From Oligoflexia bacterium (lineage in GTDB: Bacteria; Bdellovibrionota; UBA1018): DNA of 47,729 nt. This document shows, one piece after another, positions 37,544-47,729 of this stretch. Under the pieces are notes generated by a model. It searched no databases. It was given only the letters and a program-made list of their open reading frames with translations, and was not told the origin of the DNA. Where the stretch lies: NCBI GenBank assembly GCA_014378465.1, contig JACMNQ010000051.1:1-47729 (forward strand), given 5' to 3'. Both the position numbers and the translations under genes were made by a program. Within the stretch, counting starts at the first letter, position 1. Every line of letters starts with the position of its first letter.

Positions 37544-37918
37544 ATGGAAAGCCAGCATCAAAAGTGGGTCAGTTTCAGCTACCTCGCTGTAGCCGCATTA
37601 TTCGGTTACATCGTTTTTGCTTTTGCGATCAAAATGTCCGGCACCTATGATCTCGAAGCGCGTGTTCGTAATATTGATCTGATTATTCGAATCGCCTCGA
37701 TCGCAATTGCAGGTCTCTCGTTTTTCGTACTCTACCGCAATCAAAAGGCCAATACGTTCATGGGCGAAGTTGTTCTTGAGCTGTCCCGTGTCACTTGGCC
37801 TGCACAAAAAGAAACCATGTCCGCCACGATGGTTGTCATCATCATGGTCTTAATTTCAGGCATGATCTTGGGCCTTCTGGATTACGTCTGGACCAAGTTA
37901 GTGCAATGGGTTCTTTGA
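37544..37918 (+). CDS. secE: Preprotein translocase subunit SecE
   Basis: A 124-residue inner-membrane protein of the SecYEG translocon. There are three hydrophobic segments (~10-30, ~43-63, ~95-118), so it is the longer E. coli-like form rather than the single-span form. The conserved amphipathic hinge before the last span reads VVLELSRVTWPAQKETMSAT. It is followed 13 bp later by nusG, the standard pair. Confidence 0.96.
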   Translation: MESQHQKWVSFSYLAVAALFGYIVFAFAIKMSGTYDLEARVRNIDLIIRIASIAIAGLSFFVLYRNQKANTFMGEVVLELSRVTWPAQKETMSATMVVIIMVLISGMILGLLDYVWTKLVQWVL

Positions 37919-37931
37919 GAGAGGAAAATTT

Positions 37932-38528
37932 GTGCCTGATAATAAAGTAGACCAAGATCCAACCCAGATTCCAGTGCCAGCCGAGACCTCTTCTCTAGGG
38001 GAGTCATCTTGGTATGTGGTTCACACTTACTCTGGTTACGAGAACAAGGCAAAGTTGGCTCTCGAAGAGCGGATTAAATCCCTCAAAAAGGAACCCTACT
38101 TTACTGAAGTCATCGTTCCAGAAGAGAATGTCGTTGAGTTGGTTAAGGGACAGAAGAGAACGACGAAGCGCCGTTTTTTCCCAGGATATATTCTCGTCAA
38201 GATGATCTTGACTGAAGAGACTTGGCATGTTGTCAAGGACACCCCAAAGATCACCGGATTTGTTGGAGACCGACTGAAGCCAGTGCCGGTCCCAGAATCC
38301 GAAGTTCAAAAAATGACTAATCGCATTGCCGAAGGGCAGGTCAAACCTCGTCCGCGTATATCCTTCAATGAAGGCGAAAACGTACGAGTTGTTGACGGAC
38401 CTTTCGCAAACTTCAGTGGAGTGGTTGAAGATGTCAATCCGGATAAAGGTAAGGTCAAGGTGCTCGTCAGCATCTTCGGACGATCGACGCCGGTTGAGCT
38501 TGATTTTATTCAGGTTGAAAAAATTTAA
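37932..38528 (+). CDS. nusG: Transcription termination/antitermination factor NusG
   Basis: A 198-residue protein with a GTG start and GAGAGG about 8 nt upstream. The NGN domain begins SSWYVVHTYSGYENKAKLAL and contains RRFFPGYILVKM. A linker leads to the KOW domain (ENVRVVDGPFANFSGVVEDV). It binds RNA polymerase beta' and links it to Rho or to the ribosome via S10. It lies between secE and rplK, as usual. The ~25 residues before the NGN domain are hydrophilic and variable. Confidence 0.97.
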   Translation: MPDNKVDQDPTQIPVPAETSSLGESSWYVVHTYSGYENKAKLALEERIKSLKKEPYFTEVIVPEENVVELVKGQKRTTKRRFFPGYILVKMILTEETWHVVKDTPKITGFVGDRLKPVPVPESEVQKMTNRIAEGQVKPRPRISFNEGENVRVVDGPFANFSGVVEDVNPDKGKVKVLVSIFGRSTPVELDFIQVEKI

Positions 38529-38648
38529 AGGTTTGTGTTAAGAGGACGCGATTCACTGTTAAAGTGCGTTTCGCCTTACGGAAGCTAACCGGCGCTCCTT
38601 GTGTCCGGAAGAGTGAAAAAGATTTTGAAGCGGTAAAGAAGGATTATT

Positions 38649-39074
38649 ATGGCAAAGAAAGTTACAGGTCAGATTAAGCTCCAGATCCCAGGCGGCCAAG
38701 CGAATCCAGCTCCTCCAGTGGGACCTGCTCTTGGTCAGCGTGGCGTCAACATCATGGAATTCTGCAAGGCCTTCAACGCGAAGACCCAGGATCAAAAAGG
38801 CGTCGTGATTCCGGTGATCATCACCGTTTACTCCGACCGTTCCTTTACTTTTATTACCAAGACCCCTCCAGCTGCAGTGCTTCTTCTGAAGGCTGCAAAG
38901 ATTGAAAAGGGCAGCGGTGAGCCGAACAAAACCAAGGTCGGAAAAGTCACAAGCAAACAGGTTGAAGAAATCGCAAAGCTCAAAATGCCGGATCTTAATG
39001 CCGGCAGCGTTGAAGCTGCGATGCGCACTATTGCTGGCACTGCGCGAAGTGCTGGTATCACCGTAACAGAATAA
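38649..39074 (+). CDS. rplK: 50S ribosomal protein L11
   Basis: A 141-residue protein of the GTPase-associated centre. The start [18 protein letters not shown] and the motif [20 protein letters not shown] are typical, as is the C-terminal RNA-binding domain ending [17 protein letters not shown] lies 5 nt before the ATG. The 120-bp spacer after nusG contains several short GC-rich inverted segments and may hold an L1-responsive leader, as in other bacteria; I could not prove a site. Confidence 0.98.
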   Translation: MAKKVTGQIKLQIPGGQANPAPPVGPALGQRGVNIMEFCKAFNAKTQDQKGVVIPVIITVYSDRSFTFITKTPPAAVLLLKAAKIEKGSGEPNKTKVGKVTSKQVEEIAKLKMPDLNAGSVEAAMRTIAGTARSAGITVTE

Positions 39075-39130
39075 TCGTTTTTTGAGTGGGAGCTTACCTC
39101 GGTAAGCGTTTGCACCACGGAGGATTTCAA

Positions 39131-39871
39131 ATGGCAGACGCCAAAAAAGTACGCAAGCACGTCGGCAATAAAGGTAAGAAATACGCAGATTCCCTCGCGA
39201 AGATTGAAGTTGGGAAGCGTTACAGCATCGCTGACGCTTTCTCGCTTCTCCCGGAAGTTGCTTTTGCAAAATTTGATGAAACTGTCGATGTGGCATTTAA
39301 ACTAGGTGTCGATCCCAAGCACGCTGACCAGATGGTTCGTGGTGCTTTGGTTCTTCCGAACGGTATCGGCAAAGTGACTCGTGTTGCTGTTCTGGCCAAA
39401 GGCGATAAAGCCCGCGAAGCGGAAGCCGCTGGCGCAGATATCGTTGGATCAGACGACCTGATTGAGAAAATCTCAGGTGGTTGGATGGAATTCGACAAGA
39501 TGGTTGCGACTCCCGATATGATGGTTGCCGTCTCCAAGATTGGTAAGCTTCTTGGACCACGCGGTTTGATGCCAAATCCTAAGCTGGGCACTGTCACTTT
39601 TGACGTCGCGAAAGCAATCAAAGAACAGAAGCTGGGTAAAGTCGAATATCGCACCGAAAAGACCGGCATCATTCATGTTGTCGTCGGTAAGAAGTCATTC
39701 GGCGCACAAAAATTGAAGGAAAACTTCGCAGCATTGGCCACCGCCATCGTGAAGGCCAAGCCTCCAACCAGTAAAGGTACCTATCTCGAAGGTATCTACC
39801 TTTCCACCACCATGAGCCCGGGTATCGCTCTTGATACTCTCGAAGTTCTCAATATGACGGGTGGCGCTTAA
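39131..39871 (+). CDS. rplA: 50S ribosomal protein L1
   Basis: A 246-residue protein of the mobile L1 stalk, also the usual autorepressor of the rplK-rplA mRNA. ATG 39131 is preceded by GGAGG at 7 nt and gives [15 protein letters not shown]. The signature region is [20 protein letters not shown]. The C-terminus is [19 protein letters not shown] longer frame starting at 39086 lacks a ribosome site. Confidence 0.98.
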   Translation: MADAKKVRKHVGNKGKKYADSLAKIEVGKRYSIADAFSLLPEVAFAKFDETVDVAFKLGVDPKHADQMVRGALVLPNGIGKVTRVAVLAKGDKAREAEAAGADIVGSDDLIEKISGGWMEFDKMVATPDMMVAVSKIGKLLGPRGLMPNPKLGTVTFDVAKAIKEQKLGKVEYRTEKTGIIHVVVGKKSFGAQKLKENFAALATAIVKAKPPTSKGTYLEGIYLSTTMSPGIALDTLEVLNMTGGA

Positions 39872-39931
39872 GTCATTCGCTTGCTTGGCTAATGGCTTTG
39901 CTCAAGTTCATCCACACTTAAGGGGTTTAAA

Positions 39932-40471
39932 ATGAATCGTACCGATAAAACAGCGCTCGCTGCAGCTCTGAAAGAAAAGTTCAGTAAAGCGCAAGTAGCG
40001 ATCTTTGCAGACTATAAGGGTCTCTCTGCCAATCAGGCCGATGACCTTCGCCGCCAGCTCCGTGCTCACAAGACCGAAGTAAAGGTCCTGAAGAACAACG
40101 TAGCCCGCCTTTTGACCAAAGATGGCTCAATGGGCGCTCATGCAAAAGATGTGATGGATGCCCTGGTTGGACCAACTTTGGTTGCGTTTTCCTACGGTGA
40201 TCCGGCAGCGACCGCAAAAGTCATTCATAAGTTCGCTAAAGACAACGAAGCTCTCAAGCTCAAAGACAGTCTCATGGGAGCAAAGCGTATTGATGCAGCG
40301 GCCATTGAGCAGCTTGCTTCATTGCCATCCAGAGATGTAATGGTCGCTATGTTTCTTGGAACCCTCAATGCTCCTGTTACGGCCTTCGCAACCGTATTGG
40401 CTGCAGTTCCACGCGGCTTAGTCACTGTGCTAGCCGCAATTGAGAAGAAAAAGTCATCTCCAGAAGCGTAA
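39932..40471 (+). CDS. rplJ: 50S ribosomal protein L10
   Basis: A 179-residue stalk-base protein. The N-terminal domain (MNRTDKTALAAALKEKF to about residue 130) binds 23S rRNA and L11. The C-terminal helix (~135-179) carries L7/L12 dimers. AAGGGG precedes the ATG. It is followed after 135 bp by rplL. Confidence 0.97.
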   Translation: MNRTDKTALAAALKEKFSKAQVAIFADYKGLSANQADDLRRQLRAHKTEVKVLKNNVARLLTKDGSMGAHAKDVMDALVGPTLVAFSYGDPAATAKVIHKFAKDNEALKLKDSLMGAKRIDAAAIEQLASLPSRDVMVAMFLGTLNAPVTAFATVLAAVPRGLVTVLAAIEKKKSSPEA

Positions 40472-40606
40472 GTACGCCACGGATAGATTTCGACTAGTAA
40501 CCACGACGGTTATTAGCAACCAGGTCCTAACTAAAAACCAGAAGGACCAAGGCCTCTTAAGTCATGAAGATGGCAAGGCCGTAGTAATAAGTAAGAGGTA
40601 AGAACC

Positions 40607-40981
40607 ATGTCAGCTATCACCAAGGAAAACGTAGTTTCCTTTATCGAAAATATGTCTGTTCTCGAGCTCTCCCAGCTCGTGAAAGAATTGGAAACCAAGT
40701 TCGGTGTTTCCGCATCCGCCCCTATGGCTGCTGCAGGTCCTGCTGCCGCAGGTCCAGCTGCTGAAGTCAAGACTGAATTTACTGTCGTGCTCTCCGCAGT
40801 AGGCGATAAGAAAATCAATGTGATCAAAGAAGTTCGTGCGATCACCGGACTTGGCTTGAAAGAAGCTAAGGATCTCGTTGAAGGCGCTCCTAAGACCCTC
40901 AAAGACGGCGTCACCAAGCAAGAAGCCGACGATATCAAGAAGAAGCTTGAAGCTGAAGGCGCTAAGGTTGAGATTAAGTGA
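40607..40981 (+). CDS. rplL: 50S ribosomal protein L7/L12
   Basis: A 124-residue stalk protein. It has an N-terminal dimerisation helix ([20 protein letters not shown]), an Ala/Gly/Pro hinge ([16 protein letters not shown]) and a C-terminal factor-binding domain ([20 protein letters not shown]). GAGG lies 9 nt before the ATG. The 135-bp spacer after rplJ holds GTCC/GGAC and GGCC-TCTT/AAGA-GGCC paired segments that may act in processing. Confidence 0.98.
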   Translation: MSAITKENVVSFIENMSVLELSQLVKELETKFGVSASAPMAAAGPAAAGPAAEVKTEFTVVLSAVGDKKINVIKEVRAITGLGLKEAKDLVEGAPKTLKDGVTKQEADDIKKKLEAEGAKVEIK

Positions 40982-41023
40982 TCGGCTTTTGTTCCCCTCG
41001 TTAAGCCTTCTGGTTTAGAAAAT

Positions 41024-41083
41024 CCGCGCTGTGCCTGTCCTTGTCCTTGTTTTCCACAAGAAAATAAGTAAGGATGGGCGCGG
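41024..41083 (+). promoter_or_regulatory. Nested hairpin between rplL and rpoB, attenuator-like
   Basis: CCGCGC (41024-41029) pairs with GCGCGG (41078-41083); inside are CCTT/AAGG and a CTTGT-TTTCC-ACAAG hairpin. A T-rich run (ATTTATTTTTTAG) follows 12 nt later. Placement matches the rplL-rpoB attenuator or processing site known in other bacteria. It would let fewer polymerases reach rpoBC than the ribosomal genes. Confidence 0.6.
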
Positions 41084-41185
41084 TTGCGGAATCATTTATT
41101 TTTTAGTTGACTAGGTAAGTCGTGCGCACCATCGCGCGCGCCTTGTATCCCTACCAATACCCGATCAATCATCTAAGGAGTCAGC

Positions 41186-44100
41186 ATGGCCTCTCTTTTT
41201 TCGGAGAATCGCCGAATCCGAAAGGAATTCTCTAAGATTGCTACACCGGTAGAGATCCCGAATCTCATCGAGTTACAGCGCAAATCTTACGAGAAGTTCC
41301 TGCAAGCGGACGTCGCACTGTCAAAACGCGATAACATGGGTCTTCAAGCCGTGTTTAAATCCGTTTTCCCAATCGAAGATTTCAATAAGACTGCGTCGCT
41401 CGAGTTCGAAAGCTATACTCTTGAGCGCCCTAAGTACGATGTCGGTGAATGCCGTCAGCGTGGGATGACTTTCGCGGCTCCGTTGAAGATCACGGTTCGT
41501 CTCGTGGTTTATGATGTTGATGAGGAAGCTGGAACTCGCAATATTCGCGATATCAAGGAACAAGAAGTTTACATGGGTGAAATTCCGCTCATGACCGAAG
41601 CTGGCTCGTTCATTATCAACGGCACTGAGCGGGTTATCGTCAGTCAGCTGCATCGCTCTCCTGGGGTTATTTTTGATCATGACCAAGGTAAGAGTCATTC
41701 GAGTGGCAAGATTCTTTATTCTGCTCGTGTAATTCCGCATCGTGGTTCCTGGCTTGATTTCGAATTCGATCATAAAGACATTCTCTATTGCCGTATCGAT
41801 CGTAAGCGCAAGCTGCCTGCAACAATTGTTCTCCGTGCTATGGGTATGTCGAATCAGGAAATTCTGAATTTCTTCTACCGCATCGAAACCATCATTTTTG
41901 AAAAGGACAACAAGTTCTACAAAATGGTGGACCTCGGCATCCTCTCTGGAATGCGTGCCGAAGAAGATATCTTAGATCCTAAAACTGGCGAAGTCATCGT
42001 CAAGAAGAATCGCAAGTTCACCAAGGCTGTCGTCAAGAAGATCGAAGAAGCTGGCATCAAGCGACTTGAAATTCCTGCAGAAGCAGTCTTGGGGCGAGTT
42101 GCCTCCGAAGATCTGGTAGATGAAGCTACTGGCGAAGTTCTTCTTGAGACCAATCAGGAATTGACTGAAGCGAAGATCGAAGAGCTCAATGGAAAAGGAA
42201 TCACCGAAGTTAAGGTCATCTTTACTGATAATCTGACTCATGGTGCCTTCGTTCGCGAGACTTTGACCGTCGATAAGGTTTCCAGTCCTGAAGAAGCGCT
42301 CATCGAAATCTATAAGCGTATGCGTCCCGGTGATCCACCGACGATTGAGGCCGCGAAAGTCTTGTTTGAAAACTTGTTTTTCAATCCAGATCGCTACGAT
42401 CTCTCACGCGTCGGCCGCCTCAAGCTGAACTACAAGTTTCCTGAAAACGCTGTACCGCCGCAGACCAGTATTTTGACCAAGCAGGATATCCTGTCGACTC
42501 TTTACTACCTTTGTGAGTTGAACAACGGTCGTGGAACCATCGATGATATCGACCACCTGGGTAATCGTCGTGTTCGTCCAGTGGGCGAATTGATCGAAAA
42601 CCAGTATCGTATCGGCTTGGTTCGTATGGAGCGCGCGATCAAAGAGCGTATGAGCATTCAAGAAATTGAAACTCTCATGCCTCACGACTTGATCAACCAG
42701 AAGCCTGTGTCCGCAGTTGTGAAGGAATTCTTCGGCTCCAGCCAGCTCTCACAGTTCATGGATCAGACCAACCCTTTGTCTGAAGTCACGCACAAGCGTC
42801 GTCTTTCCGCACTGGGACCAGGTGGTTTGACTCGTGAAAGAGCGGGCTTTGAAGTTCGCGACGTTCACAATACCCATTACGGTCGTATCTGCCCGATTGA
42901 GACGCCCGAAGGTCCAAACATTGGATTGATCGCAAGCTTGTCCACTTATGCCCGTGTCAACGAGTTCGGGTTCATCGAAACTCCTTATCGCGTGATTGAT
43001 GGGAAAGATGTGACGGACGAAATTCGTTTCTTCACGGCAACTGAAGAAGAGAACAAGATCATCGCTCAGGTTTCTCCAGAAGCCCTCCGCAGCGGCAAGT
43101 TGGTAGGTGACCTCATCTCTGCTCGTCGTAAAGGGGATTTCGCTCTGGTCAATCCGGACGACATCGAGTTGATGGACGTTTCTCCGAATCAGCTGGTTTC
43201 GATCGCTGCTTCTCTGATTCCGTTCCTTGAGCACGACGATGCTAACCGAGCCCTGATGGGTTCGAACATGCAGCGACAGGCCGTACCTTTGCTGCGTACT
43301 CATGCTCCGTTGGTGGGAACTGGGATAGAGCGCGTGGTTGCACGCGACTCCGGCCAGATCATTCTCAACAAGCATGATGGTGAAGTCATCATGGCAGATG
43401 GAACCAAGATCGTAGTTCGTCGTACGAACTTCAAAACTGACGAAGTCGGTTCTGACGTCGAGATCTACAACTTGACCAAGTACCAGCGGTCCAATCAAAA
43501 TACGTGCGTCACTCAGCGCCCGGTCGTCAAAGTGGGCGACCAGGTCAAGGCTGGCGACATTTTGGCCGACGGACCTGGAACTGATGCCGGTGAGTTGGCT
43601 CTTGGGCAGAACATCCTGATCGCGTTCATGCCTTGGAATGGTTACAACTTCGAAGATTCCATCCTCATTTCTGAGCGATTGATCAAAGAAGATACCTTCA
43701 CTTCCATCCACATCGAAGAGTTCGAGTGTGTGGCTCGTGACACCAAGCTCGGTAAAGAAGACATCACTCGCGATATTCCAAATGTTGGCGAAGATGCCCT
43801 CAAAGACCTCGATCAAAGCGGAATCATCCGCATTGGTGCTGAAGTCAAGCCAGGCGACATCCTCGTGGGTAAAGTCACTCCGAAGGGTGAGACCCAGCTC
43901 TCTCCTGAAGAAAAGCTCTTGAGAGCCATCTTCGGTGAAAAAGCAGGCGATGTTCGCGATACGTCTCTTCGTGTTCCATCCGGCGTTCAAGGGATCGTCA
44001 TCAATGCTCAGGTCTTCGCTCGCGAAGGCACCGAGCCAGATGAAAGAACCAAGTCGATCCTGGAAGATCAAATCTCCAAGATCCGCCGCGATGAACGCAT

Positions 44101-45319
44101 TGAAACCGATGCAATCAGACAGTCCGCAACCAACAAGATCGCAAAGGTTCTTGATGGCGCAATGACGACGGGTAAACTTCTTTCTGAAGACGGCTCGGAA
44201 GAGCTCCTGAAGAAGGGTCAGAAACTCGACGCCGAAACGCTTGAAGTGATTCCTTTTGATCTCCTCGGCTTCATTCCAGTGAAGGACGACCTTGAACAGG
44301 AAGTCACCACTCTGATGAAGACGGCCAAGGAAAAAGTCGAAGCAGTTCGTTACGTCTTCAAAGAAAAGACTGACAAGCTCAAGCGCGGCGATGAATTGGC
44401 TCCAGGTGTGATCAAGATGGTTAAAGTGCAGATCGCCATCAAGCGCCGCCTTCAGGTCGGCGACAAGATGGCAGGACGTCACGGTAACAAAGGAGTCATC
44501 AGTCGTATTGTTCCGATGGAAGATATGCCGTTCATGGCAAATGGTTCCCCGGTTGATATGGTTCTGAATCCACTGGGCGTTCCTTCTCGTATGAATATCG
44601 GACAGTTGCTTGAGGTCACTCTCGGCTGGGCAGCTCACGGTATCGGCGAAAAGATCAACGTCTACATGGAAAACTTCTCGGCAGACGGTATTCGTAAGCT
44701 CCTCAAGGAAACTTACTCCAATACCGAAGTCAGCAAGCACATCGACGCAGCATCTGAAGCTGAACTCAAGAAGATGCTCTATCATCTGAGACACGGCGTT
44801 CATTTCGCGACTCCTGTGTTCGACGGCGCAAGCGAAGCAGACATTCACAAGATGTTGGCTTTGGCTGAGCTTCCGGCACGTGGACAGACCACCTTGTTTG
44901 ACGGCGTTTCTGGCGAGCCTTTCGCTGAGGAAGTCACTGTCGGCATCATGTACATGCTGAAATTGCATCACTTGGTCGAAGAAAAGATCCATGCTCGAAG
45001 CATCGGACCTTACAGCTTAGTCACGCAGCAACCTCTGGGCGGTAAAGCTCAGTTCGGTGGTCAGCGTTTGGGAGAAATGGAAGTTTGGGCGCTTGAAGCA
45101 TACGGCGCCGCATACGGACTCCAGGAATTCCTCACGGTGAAGTCTGATGATGTGACGGGCCGTAACCGCATGTACGAAGCCATCGTTAAGGGCGAGCAGC
45201 TCCTTGAGCCAGGTCTCCCTGAATCCTTCAACGTTCTTGTGAAAGAGCTCCAGAGCTTGGCCCTGAATGTTGAATTGATTGAGGCCGAAGACAAAGACGT
45301 CAAGGGCGCGATCCTGTAA
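41186..45319 (+). CDS. rpoB: RNA polymerase beta subunit
   Basis: A 1377-residue catalytic subunit. The start is [18 protein letters not shown], with AAGGAG 7 nt upstream of the ATG. Conserved blocks include [20 protein letters not shown] and [20 protein letters not shown] (rifampicin pocket), [44 protein letters not shown] and, near the end, [20 protein letters not shown]. In the pocket the residues are of the sensitive type ([16 protein letters not shown]). Length is close to E. coli's 1342 with modest insertions around residues 240-350. It lies between an attenuator-like hairpin and a strong hairpin before rpoC. Confidence 0.99.
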   Translation: MASLFSENRRIRKEFSKIATPVEIPNLIELQRKSYEKFLQADVALSKRDNMGLQAVFKSVFPIEDFNKTASLEFESYTLERPKYDVGECRQRGMTFAAPLKITVRLVVYDVDEEAGTRNIRDIKEQEVYMGEIPLMTEAGSFIINGTERVIVSQLHRSPGVIFDHDQGKSHSSGKILYSARVIPHRGSWLDFEFDHKDILYCRIDRKRKLPATIVLRAMGMSNQEILNFFYRIETIIFEKDNKFYKMVDLGILSGMRAEEDILDPKTGEVIVKKNRKFTKAVVKKIEEAGIKRLEIPAEAVLGRVASEDLVDEATGEVLLETNQELTEAKIEELNGKGITEVKVIFTDNLTHGAFVRETLTVDKVSSPEEALIEIYKRMRPGDPPTIEAAKVLFENLFFNPDRYDLSRVGRLKLNYKFPENAVPPQTSILTKQDILSTLYYLCELNNGRGTIDDIDHLGNRRVRPVGELIENQYRIGLVRMERAIKERMSIQEIETLMPHDLINQKPVSAVVKEFFGSSQLSQFMDQTNPLSEVTHKRRLSALGPGGLTRERAGFEVRDVHNTHYGRICPIETPEGPNIGLIASLSTYARVNEFGFIETPYRVIDGKDVTDEIRFFTATEEENKIIAQVSPEALRSGKLVGDLISARRKGDFALVNPDDIELMDVSPNQLVSIAASLIPFLEHDDANRALMGSNMQRQAVPLLRTHAPLVGTGIERVVARDSGQIILNKHDGEVIMADGTKIVVRRTNFKTDEVGSDVEIYNLTKYQRSNQNTCVTQRPVVKVGDQVKAGDILADGPGTDAGELALGQNILIAFMPWNGYNFEDSILISERLIKEDTFTSIHIEEFECVARDTKLGKEDITRDIPNVGEDALKDLDQSGIIRIGAEVKPGDILVGKVTPKGETQLSPEEKLLRAIFGEKAGDVRDTSLRVPSGVQGIVINAQVFAREGTEPDERTKSILEDQISKIRRDERIETDAIRQSATNKIAKVLDGAMTTGKLLSEDGSEELLKKGQKLDAETLEVIPFDLLGFIPVKDDLEQEVTTLMKTAKEKVEAVRYVFKEKTDKLKRGDELAPGVIKMVKVQIAIKRRLQVGDKMAGRHGNKGVISRIVPMEDMPFMANGSPVDMVLNPLGVPSRMNIGQLLEVTLGWAAHGIGEKINVYMENFSADGIRKLLKETYSNTEVSKHIDAASEAELKKMLYHLRHGVHFATPVFDGASEADIHKMLALAELPARGQTTLFDGVSGEPFAEEVTVGIMYMLKLHHLVEEKIHARSIGPYSLVTQQPLGGKAQFGGQRLGEMEVWALEAYGAAYGLQEFLTVKSDDVTGRNRMYEAIVKGEQLLEPGLPESFNVLVKELQSLALNVELIEAEDKDVKGAIL

Positions 45320-45328
45320 AAAAGAATC

Positions 45329-45358
45329 AGCCGCCAGCAGTTTGCTGGCGGCTCTTTT
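45329..45358 (+). terminator. Strong stem-loop with short T-run between rpoB and rpoC
   Basis: AGCCGCCAGC (45329-45338) pairs perfectly with GCTGGCGGCT (45344-45353) around AGTTT, followed by CTTTTAC. It has the shape of an intrinsic terminator, but only four T follow. It may be a partial terminator or an mRNA-stability element, since rpoC starts 55 nt downstream. Confidence 0.65.
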
Positions 45359-45364
45359 ACCTAA

Positions 45365-47729
<2,365 letters not shown>

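Noticed and set aside
42749..44992. A 747-codon open frame antisense to rpoB
   Set aside because: A codon-bias shadow of a highly expressed gene; rpoB itself is fully conserved here.

Overview
The window carries 33 full or partial protein genes, one gene remnant and five tRNAs. It looks like the chromosome of a Gram-negative bacterium of roughly 50% GC. An NtrY/NtrX two-component pair, class III (type IV) prepilin leaders, lipobox lipoproteins and a class 2 quinone-linked PyrD point to a proteobacterium-like lineage. My best guess is the Bdellovibrionota or former deltaproteobacteria. That is inference from gene style, not from any search. I saw no IS element, prophage or CRISPR array. Both window edges cut a gene: a Gly-Thr repeat protein on the left and rpoC on the right.

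Region 1 (1-9,460) is accessory surface biology. Two minus-strand units each begin with a 74-residue type IV prepilin-like stub that is little more than the leader and N-terminal helix. Each stub is followed directly by secreted, cysteine-rich proteins containing long (Gly-Thr)n tracts encoded by hexanucleotide repeats. The right-hand unit has four genes, with ATGA overlaps between the last three. Each unit is divergent from a gene for a polytopic membrane protein (an HTTM-domain protein and a DUF2723-type glycosyltransferase-like protein). A decayed membrane-protein fragment resembling DUF6311 follows. This is the best candidate in the window for an undescribed system: a pilin-associated surface structure or adhesin with repeat-length variation.

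Region 2 (9,460-17,250) is exported: a Tyr-rich lipoprotein, then a translationally coupled pair made of a 1135-residue secreted protein of unknown family and a 1114-residue subtilisin-like protease.

Region 3 (17,360-27,600) is mostly housekeeping: leuS, a PaaI-type thioesterase, a secreted KOW-like protein, rsgA, an alpha/beta hydrolase with Glu in place of the nucleophile Ser, an acyl-CoA dehydrogenase, an RsmB-like rRNA methyltransferase and pyrD. A 23-residue Lys-rich peptide gene sits on the minus strand at 27,515-27,586.

Region 4 (28,127-35,014) is a probable operon ntrY-ntrX-proS-pyrF-rlmB. Region 5 (35,030-47,729) is the classic translation/transcription cluster: tRNA-Thr(UGU), Tyr, Gly, Thr(GGU), tuf, rpmG, tRNA-Trp, secE, nusG, rplK, rplA, rplJ, rplL, rpoB, rpoC. 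Structured RNA candidates lie upstream of the tRNAs, between tuf and rpmG, between rplL and rpoB, and between rpoB and rpoC.
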